Shown here one piece after another: positions 1-7,269 of a DNA stretch of 10,328 bases. Every line of letters starts with the position of its first letter. The first letter of the stretch is position 1. A program made the position numbers and the translations under genes. The DNA is taken from assembly GCA_946415695.1 (NCBI GenBank), contig CAMKTM010000078.1, forward strand, positions 1 to 10,328. The letters are read 5' to 3'. Under the pieces are notes generated by a model. It was not told the DNA's origin. It saw nothing but the letters and a program-made list of their open reading frames with translations, and made no database searches. This DNA comes from an uncultured Prevotellaceae bacterium (lineage in GTDB: Bacteria > Bacteroidota > Bacteroidia > Bacteroidales > Bacteroidaceae).

Positions 1-24
1 ACACCCCTAATCTATAATAAAGGT

Positions 25-582
25 ATGATTTACGTTTTTTTGGCCACAGGTTTCGAGGATATTGAGGCCTTGGCACCGGTTGATATCATGCGCCGTGCAG
101 GATTGCAGGTGCAGACAGTGTCCATCACAGGCGAACAAATAGTGAAGAGCGCCCATGGCGTTGGCATCGAAGCCGACCTGCTGCTCCGTGACGTTGACTT
201 CCAGGAGGCAGAGATGCTTGTGCTGCCCGGCGGACTGCCAGGCTCCACCAATCTCGATGCCTGCCAGCCACTGACGCAGGCCATCAAGCGCCACTTCGAG
301 GCAGGCGGTGCCATCGCCGCCATCTGCGCCGCTCCGCTGGTGTTCGGGCATCTGGGCATACTCGAAGGGCGTCGCGCCACTTGCTATCCGGGCGTTGACC
401 CAGAGCTGAAGGGTGCCACCTACACGGCTGCCATTGTAGAGCAAGACGGTAATGTCATCACAGGCAAAGGCCCGGCAGCAGCCTTCGAGTTTGGCTATAC
501 AATTGTTGACTTCTTCCTTGGCGAAGGCGCTTCCATGCCTTTGCGTCAAGGGATGATATATCAGGAATTGATAGAAGGATGA
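25..582 (+). CDS. DJ-1/PfpI family protein (YajL/ThiJ-like)
   Basis: A 185-residue protein covering the whole DJ-1/PfpI fold, close to the usual length of this subfamily. The family's acidic residue is Glu14 in FEDIEA, matching Glu18 of human DJ-1. The nucleophile-elbow cysteine is Cys101 in AAICAAP, matching Cys106 of DJ-1. The sequences LVLPGG (65-70) and GKGPAAAFEF (147-156) are also family hallmarks. Members are cytoplasmic and are linked to oxidative or carbonyl stress, glyoxalase/deglycase activity or chaperoning; which role applies here cannot be read from the sequence. The ATG at 25 starts right at the conserved first strand, and only a weak AAAGG precedes it. The gene ends in an ATGA overlap with ispD, implying co-transcription. 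A stop codon at 8-10 could be the end of an upstream gene in the same operon, but too little is visible to name it. Confidence 0.9.
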   Translation: MIYVFLATGFEDIEALAPVDIMRRAGLQVQTVSITGEQIVKSAHGVGIEADLLLRDVDFQEAEMLVLPGGLPGSTNLDACQPLTQAIKRHFEAGGAIAAICAAPLVFGHLGILEGRRATCYPGVDPELKGATYTAAIVEQDGNVITGKGPAAAFEFGYTIVDFFLGEGASMPLRQGMIYQELIEG

Positions 583-1232
583 AGGCGTATGCAGTCATCG
601 TGGCAGGCGGCAAAGGGCTTCGCATGGGCGGAGACGTGCCGAAACAGTTCCTGCCTCTTGGCGGGAAACCGATACTGATGCACACAATTGAGGCTTTCCG
701 CGAAGCGCTCGATGGCATTCGGATTGTGCTCGTTCTGCCTGCCGCTCAACAAGACTATTGGCGGGAACTTTGCCTGCAGCACAGCTTCCGTTCGCCCGAA
801 CTGATAGCCGACGGCGGCGAGACGCGCTTCCACAGCGTCAGGAACGGCCTGGAACTTCTGCCGGATGACAATGATGCAGTTGTCGGCGTGCATGATGGCG
901 TGCGGCCTTTTGTTTCGAAAGAGACAATTCTGCGCTGCTATGCCGCCGCAGCCGAAGGGAAGGCCGTGGTGCCCGTCGTGCCTGTCGTCGAGACAGTTCG
1001 CCAAATCCTTCCCGACGGCACGAGCCGGACCCGGCCTCGCGATGAATACCGCCTCGTGCAGACCCCCCAGACCTTCCCGCTCGTCCTGCTGAAGGAAGCT
1101 TATCGGCAGCCATTCTCCGAAGCTTTCACAGACGATGCTTCCGTTGTTGAGGCTTTTGGAAAAGAGATTACAATGGTAGAGGGAAACCGCGAAAACATCA
1201 AGATAACGACACCGAGTGACCTTAGATACTGA
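579..1232 (+). CDS. ispD: 2-C-methyl-D-erythritol 4-phosphate cytidylyltransferase
   Basis: IspD couples MEP with CTP to give CDP-methylerythritol and pyrophosphate, the third step of the non-mevalonate isoprenoid pathway in the cytoplasm. The 217-residue length is typical for a stand-alone IspD. Seen motifs are the CTP-binding loop VAGGKGLRMG with Arg15 and then PKQF with Lys22 (E. coli Arg20 and Lys27), DGGETRFHSVRNGL (78-91), VHDGVRP (104-110), RLVQTPQTF (158-166) with Arg158, TDDASVVE (184-191), and IKITTPSDL (207-215) with Lys208 near the C-terminus. All catalytic basic residues expected for the family are present. The start overlaps the DJ-1 stop by 4 bases (ATGA), and the 3' end overlaps the recG start by 17 bases, so the three genes are probably translationally coupled. 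Confidence 0.96.
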   Translation: MKAYAVIVAGGKGLRMGGDVPKQFLPLGGKPILMHTIEAFREALDGIRIVLVLPAAQQDYWRELCLQHSFRSPELIADGGETRFHSVRNGLELLPDDNDAVVGVHDGVRPFVSKETILRCYAAAAEGKAVVPVVPVVETVRQILPDGTSRTRPRDEYRLVQTPQTFPLVLLKEAYRQPFSEAFTDDASVVEAFGKEITMVEGNRENIKITTPSDLRY

Positions 1233-3303
1233 CATCACTTATCTGCCGGGCATTGGCCCCTCGAGGGCGAAGTTGCTGGAGGCGGAGCTGGGCATCAAGA
1301 CCTGGCACGACTTGCTGTACACCTTCCCCTACAAGCACATCGACCGCAGCCGTCTCTACAAGATTCGGGAGCTGACGTCGGACATGCCTTTCGTGCAAGT
1401 CCTTGGGCAGTTCCTTAGCTTCGAGGAGGCAGGACAGGGGCGCAAGCATCGGCTGACGGGTCATTTCTGGGACGGCGAAATGTTCCTCGACGTCACGTGG
1501 TTCAACGGCATCCGCTTCATCAAGCAAAGTGTGAAGCTGCGCCAAGACTACATCCTCTTCGGACGGCCCGGTGTATATGGCGGCAGGCTGAGCGTCATCC
1601 ATCCCGACCTCGACAATCCCGAATCGACGGTGCTCAGCAAGATGAGCATGCAGCCATACTACTCCACGACGGAGCGCATGAAGAAGGCTGGCTTGACGTC
1701 TCGCACAATGGAGCGCTTCACAAGCACCCTCTTGAGCAAAATTACATGGACGCTCCCCGAGACGTTGCCCACGTATCTCATTGAGCGCCTCCACCTCATG
1801 CCGCTCGACAAGGCACTCCGCGCAGCACACTATCCCACGACAGCCGACGAGCTTGCCTCTGCCAACATGCGGCTGAAGTTCGAGGAGCTGTTCTTCATCC
1901 AGCTTGTCATCATGTCCTATGCCCGCAAGCGGCAGCAGGAACGCAAGGGCAGGAAGTTCACCCGCATCGGCGGACTCTTCAACACCTTCTTCCATCACTA
2001 TTTGCCTTTCCCTTTGACAGAGGCGCAGAAGCGTGTCATCCGCGAAATGCACGCCGACATGAAGAGCGGGCACCAAATGAACCGCCTGCTGCAAGGCGAC
2101 GTGGGCAGCGGCAAGACTCTTGTCGCCCTGATGGTGATGCTCATTGCCATCGACAATGGTTGCCAGACGTGCATCATGGCGCCGACCGAGATACTTGCCG
2201 AGCAACACTTGGAGACTTTCCGCAGTTTCTTGAAAGATATGCCCGTCCGCGTCGAGCTTCTGACGGGAAACGTCAAGGGGAAGCGCCGTGCCGCCATTGA
2301 GGAGGGCTTGAAAGACGGCAGCGTTCACATTCTGATCGGCACCCATGCTGTCATCGAGGACAACGTGCAGTTCCGCGACCTCGGCCTCATCATCATTGAC
2401 GAGCAGCACCGTTTCGGTGTGGCTCAAAGGGCGAAGCTGCAAAAGAACGGCCCCACGCCCCACGTCCTCGTGATGACTGCCACACCCATTCCCCGCACCC
2501 TTGCCATGACCGTCTATGGCGACCTCGATGTCTCCGTCATTGACGAACTGCCGCCCGGACGCAAGCCTGTCCGCACCATGCACATCTACGACAACCAGCC
2601 CGAGCAGCTCTATCGCGGCGTCATCCGCGAGATAGAGGCCGGACACCAGGTCTATTTCGTCTATCCGCTTGTGAAGGAAAGCGAGAAGCTCGACCTGAAG
2701 AACGTGCAGGACGAGTTCGTCCACCTCAAAGAGGTCTTTCCGCAGTACAAGATAAGCATGGTGCACGGCAAGATGAAGCCCAGCGAGAAGGACGCCGAGA
2801 TGCAGAAGTTCGTCTCGGGCGAGACGCAGATACTTGTCGCCACTACGGTCATCGAGGTAGGCGTGAACGTGCCGAACGCCTCGGTGATGATTATTCAGAA
2901 TGCCGAGCGCTTCGGCCTCTCGCAGCTACACCAGTTGCGTGGCAGAGTTGGGCGGGGCGCCGAGCAGTCCTATTGCATCCTTGTCTCTGGCTTCAAGCTT
3001 TCTGCCGAAACGCGGAAACGCCTGCGGATAATGACGGAGACGAACGATGGCTTCGAGATAGCTGAAGCCGACCTCAAGCTTCGCGGCCCCGGCGACCTCG
3101 AGGGGACGCAGCAGAGCGGCATCGCATTCAACCTTCGGCTCGCCAACCTCGGGCGCGACGGACAGCTCGTGCAGCTGGCTCGCGACACCGCCACCTTCGT
3201 CCTCGATGCCGACCCGGAGCTGCAAGCCACGGACAATGCTTTGCTGCGTAACCACCTTCAAGAGCTCAAGAAAGAACATAGAGATTGGAGTCAAATATCA
3301 TAA
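1216..3303 (+). CDS. recG: ATP-dependent DNA helicase RecG
   Basis: RecG is a superfamily 2 DNA translocase that reverses stalled replication forks and branch-migrates Holliday junctions. The 695 residues carry the full architecture: an N-terminal YLPGIGPSRAKLL segment (9-21), a wedge/OB region, then two helicase lobes. Visible motifs are Walker A GDVGSGKT (294-301), Walker B DEQH (395-398) in IIIDEQHRFGVAQR, motif III TATPIPRTL (421-429), TTVIEVGVNVPNA (motif V region) and QLRGRVGRG (573-581, motif VI), followed by the C-terminal TRG-type region. The GTG at 1216 is the best start: it lies just before the conserved N-terminus and overlaps ispD by 17 bases, and no in-frame ATG lies nearby. No frameshift or missing motif is seen. 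The next gene begins 26 bases after the stop. Confidence 0.97.
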   Translation: MTLDTDITYLPGIGPSRAKLLEAELGIKTWHDLLYTFPYKHIDRSRLYKIRELTSDMPFVQVLGQFLSFEEAGQGRKHRLTGHFWDGEMFLDVTWFNGIRFIKQSVKLRQDYILFGRPGVYGGRLSVIHPDLDNPESTVLSKMSMQPYYSTTERMKKAGLTSRTMERFTSTLLSKITWTLPETLPTYLIERLHLMPLDKALRAAHYPTTADELASANMRLKFEELFFIQLVIMSYARKRQQERKGRKFTRIGGLFNTFFHHYLPFPLTEAQKRVIREMHADMKSGHQMNRLLQGDVGSGKTLVALMVMLIAIDNGCQTCIMAPTEILAEQHLETFRSFLKDMPVRVELLTGNVKGKRRAAIEEGLKDGSVHILIGTHAVIEDNVQFRDLGLIIIDEQHRFGVAQRAKLQKNGPTPHVLVMTATPIPRTLAMTVYGDLDVSVIDELPPGRKPVRTMHIYDNQPEQLYRGVIREIEAGHQVYFVYPLVKESEKLDLKNVQDEFVHLKEVFPQYKISMVHGKMKPSEKDAEMQKFVSGETQILVATTVIEVGVNVPNASVMIIQNAERFGLSQLHQLRGRVGRGAEQSYCILVSGFKLSAETRKRLRIMTETNDGFEIAEADLKLRGPGDLEGTQQSGIAFNLRLANLGRDGQLVQLARDTATFVLDADPELQATDNALLRNHLQELKKEHRDWSQIS

Positions 3304-3329
3304 AAACATCATTAAACAACAAAGTAATT

Positions 3330-4190
3330 ATGAAAAAGAACATTTTCCTTAGTGCCGCCGCGGCACTCTGTCTGCTGATGGGCGTCAGCAGCTGTGACAA
3401 ACAACAAGCCAAGCAAGAAACCAAAGATGCCGAGCCGCAGGAAGAAGTGGAAGCAACACCTCCCAGCGACATCTTCTTCTACACGAGCAAGCACCGTGCC
3501 GACAAGTTCGTGCCAACAGCAGAGAAGATGGGCTTCGGCTCACAGGTGCAGAGCATTAACACAGAGGAGTTCAAGGACAACAAGAGCATCCGCGAAGTGT
3601 GGGTAGGCCCGCAGATAAAGCATGTTGCCAACTATGCTTTCGCCGGCTGCACTTCGCTCGAGAAGGTGCACTTCCAGGGCGAAATGCCTGTCATCAATGA
3701 CGAGGCTTTCGAGGGTTGCACTGCTTTGAAGAGTCTGCAAGTCGATGTCTATACCATCGGACTCAATGCTTTCAAGGACTGCACCTCGCTCGAGTCGGCT
3801 CGCTTTGGCGAACACATCTGGTGGATTCGCGAAGGCGCTTTTGCCAATTGCCGCAAACTGAAGAGTGTGCTCATGGCCATTACCATGCAGAAACTTGAGG
3901 ACGGAGCCTTCGAGGGCTGTACGGGCATTGAGGAGTTTTCCATTCCCAACGACTTCAAGAACCGCATGTTCGGCCTTGTCCCCTCTGCCGACAAGTGGAA
4001 GAAGATTTATCTGCTCAGCACGGAATACTACGCAATGCCAAAGAACTGCACGCCCAACAAGAACTGCACGCTCTTTGTGCCGGACGCTTTCCTTGCTAAG
4101 TTCCAGGCTGATGCCGACTGGCAGAAGTTCGGCAGCATCGAGCCTCTCAGCAAGAGCAAGTACTTCACGGCAGAAGGTCTTTTGAAGTAG
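3330..4190 (+). CDS. BspA-like leucine-rich repeat lipoprotein
   Basis: A 286-residue predicted lipoprotein. The N-terminus MKKNIFLSAAAALCLLMGVS is a signal peptide with lipobox VSSC and lipidated Cys22. An acidic, Gln-rich linker (about 23-45) follows. The central part is a short BspA-type LRR_5 domain: the hallmark AFxxC occurs five times, at residues 103-107, 126-130, 147-151, 170-174 and 193-197, so the repeat period is 21-23 residues, each followed by a T-x-L/K-x-L-type strand. The C-terminal 80 residues have no repeats and contain three cysteines' worth of weak motif only (NCTPNKNC). BspA-like proteins of Bacteroidota are usually cell-surface adhesion or binding proteins; the ligand here is unknown. 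The ATG at 3330 fits the signal peptide, and upstream in-frame codons do not. It lies 26 bases after recG in the same direction and may be its operon partner. Confidence 0.85.
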   Translation: MKKNIFLSAAAALCLLMGVSSCDKQQAKQETKDAEPQEEVEATPPSDIFFYTSKHRADKFVPTAEKMGFGSQVQSINTEEFKDNKSIREVWVGPQIKHVANYAFAGCTSLEKVHFQGEMPVINDEAFEGCTALKSLQVDVYTIGLNAFKDCTSLESARFGEHIWWIREGAFANCRKLKSVLMAITMQKLEDGAFEGCTGIEEFSIPNDFKNRMFGLVPSADKWKKIYLLSTEYYAMPKNCTPNKNCTLFVPDAFLAKFQADADWQKFGSIEPLSKSKYFTAEGLLK

Positions 4191-4277
4191 AGGCTAACAA
4201 CTCCTGACATTTGTTGTCCGGGGAATTCGGGCTGACTGCTTCGATACTGAGTAAAAGTCAGTTTGCATCTTAAGCCA

Positions 4278-4460
4278 GGAAGGCTTTGCCTTTAGAAACC
4301 GAGGGTGAAGCCCTCGGAATCAGAGAACGACCTGCTTCCCGCTGCCTGGAGGGCAGTACTATGAGACGTCATGGTACTGCCTTCCAGGCAGGAGTGTAGG
4401 AGGTAATCACGTTGTTCTGTCCGAGGGCTTCGCCCCCGGTTTCTAATAGTGAAGCCTTCC
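4278..4460. repeat. Nested imperfect palindrome, able to fold as a long stem
   Basis: Three pairs of arms are nested around one centre. The outer pair, 4278-4286 and 4452-4460, matches at 9 of 9. The middle pair, 4294-4318 and 4420-4444, matches at 23 of 25. The inner pair, 4343-4364 and 4369-4390, matches at 20 of 22 with a 4-base loop. Both inner mismatches become G-U pairs in RNA read from the + strand. Small hairpins also lie within the left arm: CCGAGGG and CCCTCGG at 4299-4317, and AAGGC and GCCTT at 4280-4292. The pattern points to a structured RNA or a palindromic repetitive element rather than a gene. Confidence 0.75.
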
Positions 4461-4522
4461 ATGCTTTTTGTACATCGTGGCATTTCCAACCCCCTGACAA
4501 TAGCTATTCATTCAGAATTATT

Positions 4523-4548
4523 GTTGTCCGGTAATTTCCCCGGACAAC
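4523..4548. repeat. Short hairpin beside the tandem array
   Basis: GTTGTCCGG (4523-4531) pairs with CCGGACAAC (4540-4548) over 9 bp with an 8-base loop. It forms the right end of the 336-bp segment. No T-run follows on either strand, so it is not a standard intrinsic terminator. It lies 11 bases before the 22-bp tandem array. Confidence 0.6.
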
Positions 4549-4559
4549 GATATAAAAAA

Positions 4560-4774
4560 CGCGGCACGCTTTTATTGTCAACGCGGCACGCCTTTATTGT
4601 CAACGCGGCACGCCTTTGTTGTCAACGCGGCACGCTCTTATTGTCAACGCGGCACGCTCTTATTGTCAACGCGGCACGCCTTTATTGTCAACGCGGCACG
4701 CCTTTATTGTCAACGCGGCACGCCTTTATTGTCAACGCGGCACGCTCTTATTGTCAACGCGGCACGCTCTTATT
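4560..4774. repeat. 22-bp tandem repeat array, ten units
   Basis: Nine full units and one 17-base partial unit start every 22 bases from 4560 to 4758. Each begins CGCGGCACGC, and each full unit ends TTATTGTCAA (unit 3 has TTGTTGTCAA). The variable bases are mainly positions 11-12 of the unit: TT, CT, CT, TC, TC, then CT, CT, CT, TC, TC. Units 1-5 and 6-10 therefore look like a duplicated 110-bp block differing at only two positions. There are no unique spacers, so this is not a CRISPR array. The unit length is not a multiple of 3, so a coding role is unlikely even though no stop codon interrupts it. Confidence 0.95.
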
Positions 4775-4790
4775 AAAATAAGCTCTTGCG

Positions 4791-5486
4791 CTAATTGAAA
4801 CCGACTGTGGCAGATGAAACGGGTCTGACGTTGCGCCCGCTCCATCTGTTGTAGCCGATGACCTCATAGCCACCGACGTCGAAATAGAGTCGGGCGGCGT
4901 CATAGGGGTCTTGTTCTTCGCATTCGGAAGTCCAGTAGCCGGCAAAAGTCCCGACGCCGCCTGTCCGCTTGTCGTAGCGATAACCGGCCGTCGGAAGAAA
5001 AATGCTGTTGCCATTGGGCCCCGTCACTCGGTAGCCGCTGACGTCGTTAAGCGTTGTCCAAGTCCAGGTGCATTGGGTGACAAGTTCATCCATTTCGCTC
5101 AATGTGGGAATACGCCAAGGCTGTCCCCACTGAATGGTTGCCACGTCGTCGGACGGTTCAAGCTTCGTCCGTCCATCTACGGTTCCGTAGTCAGGATTTG
5201 TGCAGTATTTGGTCAGGTTCGTTTGTTTGCCGTTGCAATACTTGTAGGTACTCCAGTTGTAATTGTCCTTAGGGCGTGTCTCCCCCCACGCTACGTACCA
5301 TCCGAACTCTTCGGGTTTGGTGGCTCCTACGTTGATGTCTGCCCAGTGAACGGAAAGACCGAGGTCGATGGGGGTGCCCGTGGAGGGGTTGTCGGTGCTG
5401 GCACCTATGGAGTCGTCATCCTTGCAGGCCGTCAAAAGACCTGCAAGAAAGATCTGCAACAGCAGCAGACGGAACAATGATTTCAC
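4791..5486 (-). CDS. Lipoprotein with Fibrobacter-type paralogous domain
   Basis: A 231-residue predicted lipoprotein. Residues 1-20 form a hydrophobic signal peptide ending in lipobox LTAC with Cys21. The following KDDD resembles the acidic lipoprotein export signal used for surface display in Bacteroidota. The body matches the Fibrobacter succinogenes major paralogous domain type common in gut Bacteroidales: DLGLSVHWADINVGA (41-55), YVAWGETRP (64-72), STYKYCNG (79-86), WRIPTLSEMDEL (124-135), CTWTWTT (139-145), GYRVTGPNGNSIFLPTAGYR (151-170), YWTSE (184-188) and the C-terminal NVRPV (219-223). The molecular function of this domain is unknown; a surface or secreted role is inferred. The start is a GTG at 5486; no in-frame ATG precedes the signal peptide. 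It lies 107 bases downstream of ackA and may have its own promoter, though none was recognised. Confidence 0.8.
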   Translation of the reverse strand: MKSLFRLLLLQIFLAGLLTACKDDDSIGASTDNPSTGTPIDLGLSVHWADINVGATKPEEFGWYVAWGETRPKDNYNWSTYKYCNGKQTNLTKYCTNPDYGTVDGRTKLEPSDDVATIQWGQPWRIPTLSEMDELVTQCTWTWTTLNDVSGYRVTGPNGNSIFLPTAGYRYDKRTGGVGTFAGYWTSECEEQDPYDAARLYFDVGGYEVIGYNRWSGRNVRPVSSATVGFN

Positions 5487-5593
5487 AATAATTGTTCTGT
5501 GACAACGGATTAAACGGATTTGTCGGAATTCAGCTCTGATAGATGATGTTCCTGTCTTTATCCTTTACTCCGTGCTGGTCCGTTGCCTTTGTT

Positions 5594-6790
5594 TTATTGT
5601 TTTGCCAGTTCTTGTGTGTCGAGGGCAATCATCAGCTCCTCGTCGGTGGGGATGCAGCAGACGGTGACTTGGCTGTCGTCGGCACTGAGGATGGCCTCCG
5701 TGGCACGGCAGCTGCGGTTCTTTGTGACGTCCATTTTGACGCCCATGTACTCGAGGCCGTTGGTCGCTCCTTCGCGCACCTCCCACTGGTTCTCGCCTGC
5801 ACCGCCGGTGAAGAGGATGATGTCCACGCCTCCCATTGCTGCAGCGTATGCGCCGATGTACTTCTTGATGCGGTAGGTGTACATCTCCTTTGCCAGACGC
5901 GCCTTGTCGTTGCCAGCGGCGATGCCTGCCAGGATGTCGCGGAAGTCGCTGCTCCCTTCGCTCACGCCTGCAAGGCCCGACTTCTTGTTCAGGAGGTCGG
6001 AAATGCCCTTGGTGTCGAGCTGGAACTTGTCCATCAAATAGGTGACGGCTCCGGCATCGATGTCGCCAGAACGTGTGCCCATCATCAAGCCTTCGAGCGG
6101 CGTGAGGCCCATCGAGGTATCGACGCATTTGCCGTACTTGACGGCGGCAATCGATGCGCCGTTGCCGATGTGGCAGGTAATGATGCGCTGGGTCTCGGGC
6201 TTGCAACCGAGGAACTCGCAAACGCGCTGACTGACGTAGCGGTGGCTGGTGCCGTGGAAACCGTAGCGGCGCACGCCATATTCCTTGTAAAGGTTATAGG
6301 GTAGGGCGTACATGTAAGCGTAGTCGGGCATCGTCTGGTGGAACGCAGTGTCGAAGACGCCGACCTGCGGAATGTCGGGCAGCAGAGCCTTGACGGCATT
6401 CACGCCCTTGATGTTGGCGGGATTGTGGAGGGGAGCCAAGTCGTTGCAAGCGGCGAAAGCTTCCATCACCTCGGGCGTGAGGCGTACCGACTTGTTGAAC
6501 TTCTCGCCGCCATGCACCATGCGGTGGCCGACGGCATCCAGCTCGTTGAGGCTTCCCAGCACAGCGTATTCGCCGCTGGTCAGCACCTCAAAGATGTACT
6601 GCACGCCCTCGGTGTGTTCCTTTATGGGGTGCTCCATCTTGTGCTTTTCGCCATTCAGCTTGACGGTTATAAACGAGTCGGGCAGACCAATCTTCTCAAT
6701 GCCGCCACTGGTGATGACGGACTGGTCGTCCATGTTGTAAAGTGCATATTTTATTGAACTGCTGCCGCAGTTTAAAACCAATATCTTCAT
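5594..6790 (-). CDS. ackA: Acetate kinase
   Basis: AckA transfers phosphate from acetyl phosphate to ADP, giving acetate and ATP, and is the second half of the Pta-AckA fermentative pathway in the cytoplasm. The 398 residues match the family length. Visible motifs are NCGSSSIKY (7-15) with Asn7, GHRMVHGGE (88-96) with Arg90, DTAFH (147-151) with Asp147, YGFHGTSH (176-183) with His179, TCHIGNGAS (205-213), TSMGLTPLEGLMMGTRSGD (225-243) with Arg240, FTGGAGEN (327-334) and PTDEE (381-385) with Glu384. These correspond to the catalytic residues mapped in the Methanosarcina enzyme. Its start codon lies only 7 bases beyond the end of a heptamer-rich inverted repeat, so its leader comes from the S23 cassette. 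pta is upstream on the same strand, separated by that cassette. Confidence 0.97.
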   Translation of the reverse strand: MKILVLNCGSSSIKYALYNMDDQSVITSGGIEKIGLPDSFITVKLNGEKHKMEHPIKEHTEGVQYIFEVLTSGEYAVLGSLNELDAVGHRMVHGGEKFNKSVRLTPEVMEAFAACNDLAPLHNPANIKGVNAVKALLPDIPQVGVFDTAFHQTMPDYAYMYALPYNLYKEYGVRRYGFHGTSHRYVSQRVCEFLGCKPETQRIITCHIGNGASIAAVKYGKCVDTSMGLTPLEGLMMGTRSGDIDAGAVTYLMDKFQLDTKGISDLLNKKSGLAGVSEGSSDFRDILAGIAAGNDKARLAKEMYTYRIKKYIGAYAAAMGGVDIILFTGGAGENQWEVREGATNGLEYMGVKMDVTKNRSCRATEAILSADDSQVTVCCIPTDEELMIALDTQELAKQ

Positions 6791-6797
6791 TGTTTTT

Positions 6798-6839
6798 AAG
6801 TGAAAAGTGAAAAGTGAAAAGTGAAAAATAAGAGTTACC
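6798..6839. repeat. Inverted repeat, ackA-proximal end of the S23 cassette
   Basis: This 42-base arm contains four tandem GTGAAAA heptamers at 6800-6827, then AAT and AAGAGTTACC. It is complementary to 7270-7311 at 39 of 42 positions. In the - strand transcript it lies between the S23 stop codon and the ackA start, ending 7 bases before the ATG. Confidence 0.9.
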
Positions 6840-6876
6840 TATTCTTCTTTCTTCACCCTCACTTTGTTTCTATGAT

Positions 6877-7257
6877 TTAATTGATTATACCTCGATTTCT
6901 TTTTGATGTGTTTATTGATGAGATAAGCATGGCTATGATTTCGCTTAAATCGGTATCCATGCTCTCGAATTGAGTTGTTGTCAAACAATCAGCCGACTTA
7001 AGCATGTTGAGCCATTTGCGCGTTTCATTGGCCTCTTTCAGTGCAATGTGAAGTTTAGTGACAAAGTCCGCAGGACTCTGAGCGAATTGTGATTCACCAA
7101 TGTTAGCAGAAATTGATGTTCCAGAACGCAAGACCTGATTATAGACAGAGCTGAGGCATTTGTCTTTCTCCTTGTTCAAGAATCGTACCATCTTAATCAC
7201 CCTTGCAGAAAAAGCATCGCTCTTCTGTGACAAAGGTGATTTGTTGTTCTCATACAT
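6877..7257 (-). CDS. Four-helix-bundle protein, S23/IVS family
   Basis: A 126-residue protein matching the S23 (23S rRNA intervening sequence) four-helix-bundle family in length and motifs. The central signature is LRSGTSISANIGES (43-56), then DFVTKLHIALKEANETRKWL (64-83), where the family usually has an xxKLxIALKEAxET-WL run. Residues 101-116 would form the last helix. Relatives include proteins encoded in 23S rRNA intervening sequences and the Avd accessory protein of diversity-generating retroelements, which assemble as pentamers and can bind nucleic acid. The function of stand-alone copies is unknown. No reverse transcriptase or rRNA gene lies in this window. The ATG at 7257 is preferred over an in-frame TTG at 7266. 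The gene is in the same direction as pta and ackA and lies between their flanking inverted repeats. Confidence 0.88.
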   Translation of the reverse strand: MYENNKSPLSQKSDAFSARVIKMVRFLNKEKDKCLSSVYNQVLRSGTSISANIGESQFAQSPADFVTKLHIALKEANETRKWLNMLKSADCLTTTQFESMDTDLSEIIAMLISSINTSKRNRGIIN

Positions 7258-7269
7258 GGCAATCAATTT

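Larger units (their letters stand above)
4213..4548. repeat. Candidate small non-coding element with 13-bp inverted ends (MITE-like)
   Basis: The left end 4213-4225 reads GTTGTCCGGGGAA and the right end 4536-4548 reads TTCCCCGGACAAC, a perfect 13-bp inverted repeat enclosing 336 bp. No transposase is encoded. No convincing target-site duplication flanks the ends (CCTGACATTT on the left, GATATAAAAA on the right), which weakens the reading as a recent insertion. It could be an old non-autonomous element, or a structured intergenic repeat. Confidence 0.45.
4191..4790. other. Gene-free, repeat-rich convergent intergenic region
   Basis: A 600-bp stretch between the 3' ends of two convergent lipoprotein genes. 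I see no credible protein-coding gene in it. It contains a 336-bp segment with 13-bp terminal inverted repeats, a nested long palindrome inside that segment, a 9-bp-stem hairpin at its right end, and a 22-bp tandem array. No hairpin followed by a convincing T-run was found, so the terminators of the flanking genes are not clear. Confidence 0.85.

Noticed and set aside
1222..2766. Long antisense open frame (514 codons) opposite recG
   Set aside because: It is a frame shadow of a well-supported recG gene in GC-rich coding sequence and resembles no family.
4560..4774. CRISPR array
   Set aside because: Units repeat every 22 bases with no unique spacers and there are no cas genes in the window.
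4449..4781. Open reading frame through the tandem array (110 codons)
   Set aside because: The 22-base unit happens to lack stop codons, so more than one forward frame stays open; the peptide is only a by-product of the repeat, with no start context or known domain.
5543..6304. Antisense open frame opposite ackA
   Set aside because: The ackA reading has all catalytic motifs; the opposite frame shows no domain and is a codon-bias shadow.
6877..7257. Diversity-generating retroelement accessory protein (Avd)
   Set aside because: The family is related, but there is no reverse transcriptase, template repeat or variable-repeat target gene in the window.
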